From Alphaproteobacteria bacterium (GTDB lineage Bacteria > Pseudomonadota > Alphaproteobacteria > Rhodobacterales > Rhodobacteraceae), in NCBI GenBank assembly GCA_030431485.1, contig JAUIIR010000001.1, positions 1 to 64,000 on the forward strand: DNA of 64,000 nucleotides. Direction: 5' to 3'. A program made the translations under genes and the position numbers. This document shows positions 25,737 to 34,845 of this stretch, piece after piece. Within the stretch, counting starts at the first letter, position 1; every line of letters begins with the position of its first letter. The notes below the pieces were generated by a model. The model saw nothing but the letters and a program-made list of their open reading frames with translations, was not told the origin of the DNA and ran no database searches.

Positions 25737-27650
25737 ATGACCAAGACACTGGACCTCATCACAATCGGTCGGTCGTCGGTGGACCTCTATGGTGCACAGG
25801 TGGGCGGCCGGCTCGAGGATATGGGGTCATTCGACAAATATATCGGCGGGTCTCCGACCAACATCGCCTGCGGGACCGCACGATTGGGTATGAAGTCGGC
25901 AGTGATCACCGGGGTCGGCGATGAACATATGGGCCGCTTCATCCGCGAGCAGCTGCAGAATGAGGGAGTGGACACGACCGGGGTCAAGACCGACCCCGAC
26001 CGCCTGACCGCGCTGGTGCTGCTGGGCATCCGCGATCAAGAGCAATTCCCGCTGATCTTCTACCGCGAGAACTGCGCCGATATGGGGCTCACGGTTGATG
26101 ACATCGATCCGGAGTTCATCCGCCGGGCACGGGCCGTTGTCGCCACCGGCACCCATCTCAGCAATCCCAGGGTGGAGGCCGCGACTCTCAAGGCGCTCCA
26201 GATCGCGCGGGATGCGGGCATGACGACCGCGCTCGACATTGACTACCGCCCGAACCTGTGGGGTGTGGCGGGCCATGGCGATGGCGAAAGCCGGTTTGTC
26301 GAAAGCGCTGCTGTGACGGCCAAGCTGCAATCGACACTGCATTTCTTCGACCTGATCGTCGGCACCGAAGAAGAGTTCCACATCGCGGGCGGTTCGACCG
26401 ATACGATTGCCGCCCTGCGCGCGGTGCGGGTAGTGTCGGGTGCGACGCTGGTGTGCAAACGCGGGGCTGCAGGGGCAGTGGCGTTTGAGGGCGACATCCC
26501 GGATTCTCTGGACGACGGCCAGACCGGACCGGGCTTTCCCATCGAAGTGTTCAACGTCTTGGGTGCAGGCGACGGGTTCATGTCCGGTCTGCTGAAAGGC
26601 TGGCTGGATGGCGAAGACTGGCCCACCGCGCTTAAATACGCCAACGCCTGCGGGGCCTTTGCCGTCAGCCGCCATGGCTGCACTCCGGCATATCCAAGCT
26701 GGGAAGAGCTGCAATTCTTCGTCAAGCGAGGCATCAAACGGCCTGACCTGCGCAACGACGCAGAACTTGAACAGGTCCATTGGGCCACGAACCGCAAGGG
26801 CGATTGGTCCACCCTGCGCACCTTCGCCTTCGACCACCGCTCGCAACTGGAAGAGATGCCCGGCTACACGCCCGAGAAGGGCGCGGCCTTCAAGGAATTG
26901 TGCCTCGACGCTGCCCTCAAGGTGGCGAACGGGCAGGTGGGCTATGGCATCCTGTGCGACAACCGGATCGGGCGCAGTGCGCTGCACCGGGCCAGCGGCA
27001 GTGGCCTCTGGATCGGACGGCCCACGGAACTGCCTGGTTCGCGGCCCATCGAATTTGAAACTGACCTGGGCGATGACCTTGGCGGTTTGCGCCAATGGGC
27101 GCGCGAAAACGTGGTCAAGCTGTTGGTCTTCTGCCACCCGGACGACGATGACAAGACCGCCAAGATGCAGGTTGCGCGGGTCAAACGGTTGTTCACTGCG
27201 GCCCGCCGCAACGGGCTGGAATTCCTGCTCGAAGTGATCCCGTCCAAGGTTGGCCCAGTGGATGACATCACAACGGCGACTTTGATCCAAACGTTCTACG
27301 ACGCAGGTGTTTATCCCGACTGGTGGAAACTGGAGCCCTTCAAGACCGACGCCGCGTGGGCCAACGCAGTCGATGCGATCACCTGCAACGATCCCCGGAC
27401 GCGGGGCATCGTCGTGCTTGGTCTCGATGCGCCTGAAGACGAATTGGCGGCCGGCTTTGCGCTCGCGGCGAAACAGTCGCTTGTCAAAGGCTTTGCCGTG
27501 GGGCGCACGATCTTCGGCGATGCTGCACGCAGCTGGTTGCAAGGCGAAATGAACGATGCAGATGCGGTGGCGCAGATGGCTGACCGCTACTCCCGGCTTT
27601 GCCGGATATGGGACTACGCCCGCAAAGGCGCAAAGGAGAACGCACCATGA
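25737..27650 (+). CDS. iolC: Bifunctional 5-dehydro-2-deoxygluconokinase / DUF2090 aldolase-like fusion
   Basis: 637 aa with two parts. Residues ~1-330 are a PfkB kinase (KYIGGSPTNIACGTARLG near the N-terminus, FNVLGAGDGFMSGLL near 280) that phosphorylates 2-deoxy-5-keto-gluconate. Residues ~345-637 are a DUF2090 domain, thought to be the aldolase that splits the phosphorylated product to DHAP and malonate semialdehyde. The fusion is common in Proteobacteria. It makes the separate class II aldolase at 12515 and kinase at 14208 formally redundant. The stop overlaps the iolD start (ATGA). Confidence 0.92.
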   Translation: MTKTLDLITIGRSSVDLYGAQVGGRLEDMGSFDKYIGGSPTNIACGTARLGMKSAVITGVGDEHMGRFIREQLQNEGVDTTGVKTDPDRLTALVLLGIRDQEQFPLIFYRENCADMGLTVDDIDPEFIRRARAVVATGTHLSNPRVEAATLKALQIARDAGMTTALDIDYRPNLWGVAGHGDGESRFVESAAVTAKLQSTLHFFDLIVGTEEEFHIAGGSTDTIAALRAVRVVSGATLVCKRGAAGAVAFEGDIPDSLDDGQTGPGFPIEVFNVLGAGDGFMSGLLKGWLDGEDWPTALKYANACGAFAVSRHGCTPAYPSWEELQFFVKRGIKRPDLRNDAELEQVHWATNRKGDWSTLRTFAFDHRSQLEEMPGYTPEKGAAFKELCLDAALKVANGQVGYGILCDNRIGRSALHRASGSGLWIGRPTELPGSRPIEFETDLGDDLGGLRQWARENVVKLLVFCHPDDDDKTAKMQVARVKRLFTAARRNGLEFLLEVIPSKVGPVDDITTATLIQTFYDAGVYPDWWKLEPFKTDAAWANAVDAITCNDPRTRGIVVLGLDAPEDELAAGFALAAKQSLVKGFAVGRTIFGDAARSWLQGEMNDADAVAQMADRYSRLCRIWDYARKGAKENAP

Positions 27651-29476
27651 GCAAGACTATCAGACTGACTGCCGCACAGGCGCTTGTGCGTTATCTGACC
27701 GCACAGCTGAACGAGGACGGCGAGACCTTTATTGCCGGGTGCTGGGCGATCTTCGGGCACGGCAATGTCGCCGGTCTGGGCGAGGCGCTATATACCGTCC
27801 GCGATACGATCCCAACCTATCGCGGGCACAACGAACAGACAATGGCGCATGCTGCGATTGCCTATTCCAAGCAATTGCGCCGGACACGCGCGATGGCGGT
27901 CACATCCTCCATCGGGCCGGGGGCGACGAACATGGTCACGGCTGCCGCACTCGCGCATGTGAACCGTCTCCCGGTGTTGTTGCTGCCCGGCGATGTGTTT
28001 GCCAATCGCGGCCCCGATCCGGTGTTGCAACAGCCCGAAGTCTTCAGCGATGGCACAGTCAGCGCAAACGACTGTTTCCGCCCGGTCAGCCGCTATTTCG
28101 ACCGCATCACCCGGCCCGAACACATCCTCACCGCTCTGCCGCGTGCCTTCCGCACCATGACCGACCCGGCAGAGTGCGGCCCCGTCACGCTGGCCTTCTG
28201 TCAGGACGTTCAGGCCGAGGCTTATGATTACCCCGAAAGCTTCTTTGAACCGCGCATCTGGCACCGCCGCCGCATCCATCCCGACCCGCACGAATTGCAC
28301 CGCGCAGTCGAGGTGATCCGCGCTGCCAAGCGTCCGGTGATCGTCGCTGGCGGCGGGGTGCATTATTCGGACGCGACAGCCGAGCTAAAAACCTTTGTCG
28401 AGGCGCACAACATCCCCGTGGTTGAAACGCAGGCGGGCAAGTCCGCGCTGCCGTGGGACCATCCGCTGAACCTCGGCCCCATCGGCGTGACGGGGGGCGA
28501 GCCCGCCAACACCACCTGCGCCGAGGCGGATGTGGTGATCGGCGTCGGCACGCGGTTTCAGGACTTTACCACCGGGTCGTGGGGGCTGTTTGCGAACCCG
28601 AACCGCAAGCTGATCAGCCTGAATGTGCAGGCCTATGACGCGTTGAAGCACAGCGCGATGCCGATTCAGGCGGATGCCAAAGCTGGCGTGACCGAGCTTG
28701 CCATTGAACTGGCAGGTTACGCGCCTGCAGCACCTGCCGCTTCGCTGAAGGAGGGCTGGTTCGCAAAGGTCGACCCGCTCACCGACGCACCCGAAGGCAA
28801 CCAGCTTCCGACGGACATGCAAGTCGTCGGTGCCGTCCAACGCGCCGCTGCAGACAACACCGTCGTGATGTGCGCCGCAGGCACCATGCCGGGAGAGTTG
28901 CACAAGCTCTGGAAGGCCGGCAAGCCGGGCAGTTACCACATGGAATATGGCTTTTCCTGCATGGGCTACGAGATTGCCGGGGCCATGGGCATCAAGATGG
29001 CCCAGCCTGATGCGGACGTGATCTGCTTTACTGGCGATGGCACCTATATGATGGCCAACTCGGAAATGGCGACGGCCGCGATGATGGGCTTTCCGTTCAC
29101 CGTCGTGGTCACCGACAACCGGGGCTTCGGCTGCATCAACCGCCTGCAGATGGGCACCGGCGGGGCCGAGTTCAACAACCTACTCGACCACGCCGTTCAC
29201 GCCAACCCCAGCGCCATCGACTTTGCCAAACATGCCGAGGCCATGGGCGCGGTCAGCGTCAAGGTCAGCTCGATTGCCGAACTGGAAGAGGCGCTGTCCA
29301 AGCGGCACGACCAGACTGTACCCTATGTCGTGGTCATCGACACCGACCCCTACCCATCGACCGAACATGGCGGCACATGGTGGGAAGTTGGCGTTCCCGA
29401 AGTCTCGGACCGCGCAGAAGTGCGCGCGGCACACGAAAGGTTTGCCGCCAACAAGAAACTGCAAAGGGCCGATTGA
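27647..29476 (+). CDS. iolD: 3D-(3,5/4)-trihydroxycyclohexane-1,2-dione acylhydrolase
   Basis: 609-aa ThDP-dependent enzyme that opens the ring of 3D-trihydroxycyclohexane-1,2-dione to 5-deoxy-glucuronate. N-terminal ThDP domain with YRGHNEQTMAHAA (the glutamate that activates ThDP) and the C-terminal ThDP/Mg motif GDGTYMMANSEMATA. Start ATG fixed by the 4-bp overlap with iolC. The stop shares one base with the iolE start. Confidence 0.95.
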   Translation: MSKTIRLTAAQALVRYLTAQLNEDGETFIAGCWAIFGHGNVAGLGEALYTVRDTIPTYRGHNEQTMAHAAIAYSKQLRRTRAMAVTSSIGPGATNMVTAAALAHVNRLPVLLLPGDVFANRGPDPVLQQPEVFSDGTVSANDCFRPVSRYFDRITRPEHILTALPRAFRTMTDPAECGPVTLAFCQDVQAEAYDYPESFFEPRIWHRRRIHPDPHELHRAVEVIRAAKRPVIVAGGGVHYSDATAELKTFVEAHNIPVVETQAGKSALPWDHPLNLGPIGVTGGEPANTTCAEADVVIGVGTRFQDFTTGSWGLFANPNRKLISLNVQAYDALKHSAMPIQADAKAGVTELAIELAGYAPAAPAASLKEGWFAKVDPLTDAPEGNQLPTDMQVVGAVQRAAADNTVVMCAAGTMPGELHKLWKAGKPGSYHMEYGFSCMGYEIAGAMGIKMAQPDADVICFTGDGTYMMANSEMATAAMMGFPFTVVVTDNRGFGCINRLQMGTGGAEFNNLLDHAVHANPSAIDFAKHAEAMGAVSVKVSSIAELEEALSKRHDQTVPYVVVIDTDPYPSTEHGGTWWEVGVPEVSDRAEVRAAHERFAANKKLQRAD

Positions 29477-30381
29477 TGGCTGTGAAACTGGGGATTTCCC
29501 TTATCGCGTGGCAGAATGACGACCTGCCGGAACTCACCGCTGCCTTCACCACGGAGGGCGCGATGGAGGATGCAGGCCGCATTGGCTATCAGGGCGTCGA
29601 ACGCGGGCGACGTATGCCCGCCGACACCGAAGGCCTGCGCGCCTATCTTGACCGCTATGGCGTTGTGCTCTGCGGCGGCTGGTGTTCCGGCAACCTGATG
29701 GTCAACGATCTGGCTACCGAACAGGATGCGATCCGTCAGCAGGTCGAGCAATTTGCCGCTCTGAACGCACCCTGCATCGTTTACGCGGAGTGTTCGAACA
29801 CCATTCAAGGCGACATTCACCGCCCGGTCAACCAGCGCCCCAAACTTTCCCGTGACGAGGTCATGGGCTATGGCGCGAAGCTTTCGGAGCTGGCCAAGTG
29901 GTCCGCCGATCAGGGCTGTGTGCTGTCCTACCATCACCACATGGGGGCAATGGTGCAGGATGCCGAAGACATCGACTGGCTGATGGAAGGGTCGACCGAG
30001 GACCTCACGCTGCTCTACGACACCGGCCATCTTCACTTCGCCGGTGCCGATCCCTTGGCGGTGCTGGATAAATGGGGACACCGTGTCCACCACGTCCATT
30101 TCAAGGACGTGCGCCAGCCGGTTCTGGATTGGGTCCGCGCCGAGGATCGCAGCTTTCTCGATGGTGTCGCCGCAGGTGTCTATTCCGTGCCGGGCGACCC
30201 CGAAGGCTGCATTGACTTTCAGGCCATAACCGACCGGCTCAAGGCGATGGACTACGACGGCTGGATCGTGGTCGAGGCCGAACAGGACCCCGCCAAAGCA
30301 CCGCCCTTCGAGTATTCGAAAATGGGCTACGACCACATTCGCACGATTGCCGCTGCCTCGGGGCTCGAAATCGCGCCGTAA
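29476..30381 (+). CDS. iolE: Inosose dehydratase (2-keto-myo-inositol dehydratase)
   Basis: 301-aa TIM-barrel metalloenzyme, with the IolE N-terminus VKLGISLIAWQNDDLPEL and metal-site segments SYHHHMGAMVQ, LYDTGHLHFAG, HHVHFKDVR and VVVEAEQDP. It dehydrates 2-keto-myo-inositol to the dione used by IolD. The TGATG junction with iolD gives the start. Alignment with classical IolE is better here than for the gene at 16383. Confidence 0.93.
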   Translation: MAVKLGISLIAWQNDDLPELTAAFTTEGAMEDAGRIGYQGVERGRRMPADTEGLRAYLDRYGVVLCGGWCSGNLMVNDLATEQDAIRQQVEQFAALNAPCIVYAECSNTIQGDIHRPVNQRPKLSRDEVMGYGAKLSELAKWSADQGCVLSYHHHMGAMVQDAEDIDWLMEGSTEDLTLLYDTGHLHFAGADPLAVLDKWGHRVHHVHFKDVRQPVLDWVRAEDRSFLDGVAAGVYSVPGDPEGCIDFQAITDRLKAMDYDGWIVVEAEQDPAKAPPFEYSKMGYDHIRTIAAASGLEIAP

Positions 30382-30438
30382 GGTTTCACCGGTCCCGCTT
30401 CGGGGCCAGCACCACACGCCATGCAACAGGAGGACGAC

Positions 30439-31620
30439 ATGGTACATCAGACATTCGGATATATCGGCTATTTTGACCGGGAATCCTGCGATCTGGATGA
30501 ATTCAAGGTGCTGACTTCCCAACAACTTGAGGCGGCGGATGTGCCCCATGCCGCCGCAATTGAAAAAAACGTGCCGCTTTATGACATGGCGGCGCTGCGG
30601 CCTGCGTTGGAGGACGTGGACAAGCGTCGCGCACTGATGGCGGAATGGGCGCAGGTGTTGCGCCGCTCGGCCGGGGTGATCGCGCTCAAACACGCCTATG
30701 CCGACACGTCGGTGATCGACCGGGCGTCGGACGTGTTCAATGCCATCATCGCCGATGAAAAGGCTGGGGCAGCCGGAAAGGGCGATCACTTTGCCGCCTC
30801 CGGAGCCAATGACCGGATCTGGAATTCGTTGCAAAAGCAATGCCTGCGTGACCCGGAAGGTTTTGCACTTTACTACGGCAACACGGCCATCGCGGCGGCC
30901 TGTGAAGCGTGGCTGGGGCCGAACTACCAGGTGACCGCGCAGGTCAATCAGGTTCGTCCCGGCGGCAAGGCGCAATCGGCACATCGGGATTACCATCTGG
31001 GGTTCCAAACGGCGGACCAGTCGGCGCGCTATCCGGCGCATGCGCATGAGGTGACGGCAACCCTGACGCTTCAGGGCGCTGTGGCCCATTGCGACATGCC
31101 CCTGGAAAGCGGGCCGACCAAGCTCCTGCCGTTCTCGCAGCTTTATCCGGCGGGGTATCTCGGCTTCCACGAGGCGGACCACCGCGCCTATTTTGAAGAG
31201 GCGTATGTGCAGGTCGCGCTGGAAAAAGGCGATGCGGTGTTCTTCAACCCTGCGCTGTTCCACGCAGCGGGTGAAAACCGAAGTGCCGACATCAACCGCA
31301 TGGTGAACCTGTTGCAGGTCTCCTCGGCCTTCGGGCGCGCGATGGAGGCGGTGGACCGGAGCGCGATGACAGCAGCCTTGTTCCCTGCGCTTGTGGCGCT
31401 GAAACAGGGCGGACGTCTGAGCGCTGCGGAACTCGATGCGGCCATCGCCGCCTGTGCCGAAGGCTATAGCTTTCCGACCAATCTGGACACCGACCCACCG
31501 GTTGGTGGTCTCGCGCCGGAAAGCCAGGCCGATCTCATGCGCCGCGCGGTGTCGGAGGGGTGGACCACGGATTACCTCATAGAAGCCCTGAGCCATATGT
31601 CCGCCCGTCAGGCCGCGTGA
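30439..31620 (+). CDS. Phytanoyl-CoA dioxygenase (PhyH)-like Fe(II)/2-oxoglutarate dioxygenase
   Basis: 393 aa from the ATG at 30439, which follows CAGGAGG. The 2-His-1-carboxylate iron site is visible as His182-x-Asp184 in SAHRDYH and distal His275 in FFNPALFHAAGENR, with a downstream Arg that would bind 2-oxoglutarate. It follows iolE by 57 bp on the same strand and is probably the last gene of the module B operon. Substrate is unknown. Oxidative removal of a methyl group from an O-methyl-inositol is one idea suggested by context. Confidence 0.8.
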   Translation: MVHQTFGYIGYFDRESCDLDEFKVLTSQQLEAADVPHAAAIEKNVPLYDMAALRPALEDVDKRRALMAEWAQVLRRSAGVIALKHAYADTSVIDRASDVFNAIIADEKAGAAGKGDHFAASGANDRIWNSLQKQCLRDPEGFALYYGNTAIAAACEAWLGPNYQVTAQVNQVRPGGKAQSAHRDYHLGFQTADQSARYPAHAHEVTATLTLQGAVAHCDMPLESGPTKLLPFSQLYPAGYLGFHEADHRAYFEEAYVQVALEKGDAVFFNPALFHAAGENRSADINRMVNLLQVSSAFGRAMEAVDRSAMTAALFPALVALKQGGRLSAAELDAAIAACAEGYSFPTNLDTDPPVGGLAPESQADLMRRAVSEGWTTDYLIEALSHMSARQAA

Positions 31621-31704
31621 CATCTCATGCAAAAATGGATTTGCGGCGTCGTTAGGGCGCCGCGGATCTCAGCCGACAGAACAGCGAGCGCAAAGGGCTC
31701 GCGT

Positions 31705-31768
31705 TGATCATTTCATTTGATGGTCTCGCAGACGGCAGTCAGAGCAACTAGGACCGTCTAAATGATCA
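31705..31768. repeat. Imperfect long hairpin at the 3' side of the iol operon
   Basis: TGATCATTT (31705-31713) pairs with AAATGATCA (31760-31768), and AGACGG (730-735) with CCGTCT (754-759). The left side bulges by 16 bases. It lies between the dioxygenase gene and the stop of the minus-strand small gene. No clean T-tract; a transcript-end structure is possible but unproven. Confidence 0.4.
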
Positions 31769-32038
31769 GTTCAAACGCTGGCTAACGATGTGTGTTGGTT
31801 TCGGAAGCGTATGCGTGTCCAGAAAATCGTGCAAATTGACAAGCAATGCGTCAATAACGGTCTGGACCTCAGGAGCGGGCAGAGTGCTCCGAACGCGTTC
31901 CATTTCAGCAATGACCGACTTGCACACTTTACGGCATTCGTCTGAGTGCCCGTCTTTGCTGAGTGAACCGAGCATGGCCATCATGGTCGCCGCACGTGTT
32001 TCGAGGTAGTTCGCGACACGTTGAGTATTCTGGTCCAT
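31766..32038 (-). CDS. Small helical protein of unknown function
   Basis: 90 aa, predicted mostly alpha-helical (AATMMAMLGSL, ECRKVCKSVIAEMERV, VIDALLVNLHDFL). No family recognised. It resembles the small protein at 32287-32562 over about 55 residues, including an aligned Cys in CRKVC versus RRYCQ, which supports both being real genes. No strong ribosome site was seen. GC appears lower than in the flanking operons. Confidence 0.5.
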   Translation of the reverse strand: MDQNTQRVANYLETRAATMMAMLGSLSKDGHSDECRKVCKSVIAEMERVRSTLPAPEVQTVIDALLVNLHDFLDTHTLPKPTHIVSQRLN

Positions 32039-32286
32039 TTCTGCGCCACCTTCTCGACTGGTGCCGCAAGCGCGTGCGGCGATACGCTACCACGAAGGCT
32101 AGCAGCGCCAAATCGAAACGGCATCTGTGGGAAAGGGACTCTGGTCTATCTTTAGTTGTCCGGTGTCTGGGTGACGATGCGGTGGACAGACGGCGCTGTC
32201 CGCCACACGGTCCCAGAATTGCCAGTGTTGTCAGGCAATCACTCGGGCTTCAATTTCGCTCCATGCCAGCGACACCAAGGTGGCCG

Positions 32287-32562
32287 TCACTGGATGCAAG
32301 GCACCCCGAAATGCGTGGCATTCGGTACCCGCAGCTTGTCTGGATTCCGCGACAAATCCTCAAGGCACGCAATAGCGTTGTCCATGAGTTCAATCGCTTC
32401 GGCCAAACCGGCTTCCGGGCGATGCGCTTTGATCTTGGCAATCGTCTCTTGGCAGTAGCGGCGTACGTCGCTGTCATCGCCCTCTAGCGCGACGATCTGG
32501 GCCTCTAGAATTACATCAAAGGCTTGCCTGCGCGAGGCGTCGAGGATGTCTTCGTCTTCCAT
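32287..32562 (-). CDS. Small acidic helical protein, paralogue-like to the 31766 gene
   Basis: 91 aa, acidic and helical (QAFDVILEAQIVALEGDDSDVRRYCQETIAKI, AIELMDNAIACLEDL). No family recognised. It shares length, helix pattern and the DSD-x3-(R/K)-x2-C-x3-I spacing with its neighbour. Separated from it by 248 bp with no other gene. Function unknown. Confidence 0.5.
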   Translation of the reverse strand: MEDEDILDASRRQAFDVILEAQIVALEGDDSDVRRYCQETIAKIKAHRPEAGLAEAIELMDNAIACLEDLSRNPDKLRVPNATHFGVPCIQ

Positions 32563-32958
32563 GGCGATTTTTTATCCCTGTAGTGGCCATTGCTTCAAAA
32601 ACGCCCCCGCGTTGATGAGGGTCACGCGCAAAGGAGTCCCTCATACATACGAAAGATATAGCGCCTTTCTTACGATAGGCGATACTGATTTTTGAAAAGA
32701 CAGCGCAGATTTTTGAGATCCAGCACGGGAGTTTTGCGGCTGCGCCAATTTTTGGTGCGGCGATGGTGCTCAGGATGGACGCGAGCCCGGCTTTCAGAGC
32801 GCGACTGCATGCTTGATATCGGAGGAACGTCAAGCACGTGTGCTCTGGTGCCGAGGCTTTACTCACAAGCCAATGCTCTATAGGGTAAGCAACTGAATTT
32901 ATATGGAAAATAAGCTTGCGTGGCGCAGCTTTAACCCCGTTGATGAAGGACTGAAAAT
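32563..32958. other. Gene-free 396-bp interval
   Basis: Relatively AT-rich stretch between the minus-strand small gene and the plus-strand second iolB. Open frames here are short or overlap real starts and have no recognisable content. It must carry the promoters of both neighbours, but no clear palindrome like those of the two iol modules was seen. The GAAGGACT ribosome site of iolB is at about 32946-32953. Confidence 0.5.
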
Positions 32959-33765
32959 ATGCCCGACCTCCTGCGTAAGCCGTTTGGCACCCACGGAAAG
33001 GTACACGAAATTACGCCTGCCTCAGCCGGGTGGCGCTATGTGGGTTTTTCGCTGTACCGGCTGCGCGAGGGCGAAACCGTGGGGGAAGCGACGGGCGACC
33101 GAGAGGTGATCCTTGTCATGGTGGAAGGCAAGGCTGAAATAACCGGGGCAGGGCAAGACTGGGGTGTGCTGGGGGACCGGATGGAGGTTTTCGAAAAGAC
33201 ACCACCACATTGCCTGTATTTGCCGAACGGAACCGAGTGGACAGCCAAAGCCGTAACAGCGTGTACGGTTGCGGTTTGCTCGGCGCCCGGCAAAGGAGAA
33301 CACGCGGCCCGGCGGATCGGCCCGGATGGCATCACGCTTACTGAACGGGGCAAAGGCGTAAACACCCGCTACATCAACAATATCGCGATGGAGAACGAGG
33401 ATTACGCGGACAGTTTGCTTGTGACCGAAGTGTTCACGCCAAACGGTCATTGGTCGAGCTACCCCAGTCACCGACACGACGAAGACGATTTCCCACGCAT
33501 CACGTATCTGGAGGAGACCTATTACCACCGCCTGAATCCCGGAAACGGCTTTGGAATCCAGCGGGTCTATACGGATGACGGGCAGTTGGATGAAACAATG
33601 GCCGTCTCGGACGGCGACGTTGTTCTGGTGCCGCGTGGGCACCATCCCTGTGGGGCGCCCTACGGGTTTGAGATGTATTACCTCAATGTCATGGCCGGTC
33701 CTCTTCGCAAATGGCGATTTGTGCCCGCGCCGGAGGTGGAGTGGATCATGGAGCGGGATGCCTGA
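32959..33765 (+). CDS. iolB: 5-deoxy-glucuronate isomerase (second copy)
   Basis: 268-aa KduI/IolB-family double cupin. The segment YPSHRHDEDDFPRITYLEETYYHRLNP holds the metal ligands, and GHHPCGAPYGFEMYYLNVMAGPLRKW is the classical C-terminal IolB signature. It keeps the family pattern more closely than the copy at 13339, and may be the true partner of the iolG-C-D-E operon, which lacks iolB. Separate transcript; no module A or B operator was seen upstream. Confidence 0.92.
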   Translation: MPDLLRKPFGTHGKVHEITPASAGWRYVGFSLYRLREGETVGEATGDREVILVMVEGKAEITGAGQDWGVLGDRMEVFEKTPPHCLYLPNGTEWTAKAVTACTVAVCSAPGKGEHAARRIGPDGITLTERGKGVNTRYINNIAMENEDYADSLLVTEVFTPNGHWSSYPSHRHDEDDFPRITYLEETYYHRLNPGNGFGIQRVYTDDGQLDETMAVSDGDVVLVPRGHHPCGAPYGFEMYYLNVMAGPLRKWRFVPAPEVEWIMERDA

Positions 33766-33792
33766 CTGTCCCTCCAAAAACGGTGCGGCACG

Positions 33793-34695
33793 TCAAATCG
33801 CTTCGGCAACCAGCGCTCCGCGATGTCCAACCACGCGGGCTGCGAGACGCGCGCCCGTGTGAATGGCGTCGTCCAAGGCGTTCCCGGCGATCCATTCCGC
33901 GAGAAACCCCGCGTTGAAAGAGTCTCCGGCGGCGGTGCTGTCGATGACACTGTCCACACGTGCTGGCATGTGAAGAGAGGCCACTCCGTTGCTAAGCGCA
34001 TGGATATCGCCAGAACCGTTCTTCACGACGACCACCCGCGCGCCCAGCTTTGCGTATCGTGTTGCTGTGTCATGGGGGGTGGGGTCTCCGAACCAGAAAG
34101 CTTCGTCATCAAACGACGGAAGGATTATATCGCTGACCTGTGCGGCGGCTGTGATGGCGGCTTTCATGGTTTCTGGATCAGACCACAGCTTTGGGCGCAG
34201 GTTCGTATCAAACGCAACCGTGCCACCGGCCTTTCGGAAATGTCGTAGCACCTCAAGAAAACCGGCGCGATCCTTGTCTGGCAGAATGGCGAGAGTGATG
34301 CCCGAGAAATAGACCATCTCCGCACCATCCAAAGCCGGAGAATACTCATTGGCATTCTGCGCCAGCGTACGGGCGGCGCTCTGACCGCGCCAATAGCTGA
34401 AGCTGCGCTCTCCGTCCTGCAACTGTATCATGTAGAGGCCAACGCTGCGGTCCGGACGACGCATGATAAACCGGGTGCCAATGCCTTCTTGATTCAGAAA
34501 CTGAACCATCTGATCAGACAACCTGTCGGTGCCAACGGCCGTCAGATACTCGACTTGAGGGCTGTTTTTCAGCAACTTTGCGAGGTACCAGGCAGTGTTC
34601 AGCGTGTCGCCTGCGAATCCCATTCGGAAGTCGCTTTGCGCGTCCAGAGGCGCAAGTTCGACCATGCATTCGCCAATCGAAACAATCCGCGTCAT
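33793..34695 (-). CDS. PfkB-family kinase, 2-keto-3-deoxygluconate kinase-like
   Basis: 300 aa. Motifs: SIGECMVELAP at the N-terminus, GFAGDTLNTAWYLAKLL in the lid region, DTNLRPKLW and the C-terminal STAAGDSFNAGFLAEW anion hole. The KdgK subgroup matches best. The ATG at 34695 has GGAGG five bases upstream; the longer frame to 34791 is not supported. Convergent with iolB (27 bp apart). It may serve sugar-acid catabolism rather than inositol, since no KDPG aldolase or dehydratase is nearby. Confidence 0.85.
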   Translation of the reverse strand: MTRIVSIGECMVELAPLDAQSDFRMGFAGDTLNTAWYLAKLLKNSPQVEYLTAVGTDRLSDQMVQFLNQEGIGTRFIMRRPDRSVGLYMIQLQDGERSFSYWRGQSAARTLAQNANEYSPALDGAEMVYFSGITLAILPDKDRAGFLEVLRHFRKAGGTVAFDTNLRPKLWSDPETMKAAITAAAQVSDIILPSFDDEAFWFGDPTPHDTATRYAKLGARVVVVKNGSGDIHALSNGVASLHMPARVDSVIDSTAAGDSFNAGFLAEWIAGNALDDAIHTGARLAARVVGHRGALVAEAI

Positions 34696-34845
34696 TGATC
34701 CTCCAGCTCTATCTGCAGCAAGCCTCGTATGCATGGCGGAAAAGATGGCTCCGGACAACTCGGGCCCGCGACACGCGAGGCAGGTCTTCACAGGCTTTGG
34801 CTATGGTGGCTTGTCTCGGCTGGCAATTGGCCGCATCTTCGCGCC

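Noticed and set aside
29350-31632. 760-codon minus-strand frame opposite iolE and the dioxygenase gene
   Set aside because: Shadow of iolE and the PhyH-like gene; no domain signature or ribosome site.
32516-32866. 116-codon minus-strand frame upstream of the second small gene
   Set aside because: Overlaps the better-supported small gene and has no conserved pattern or ribosome site.
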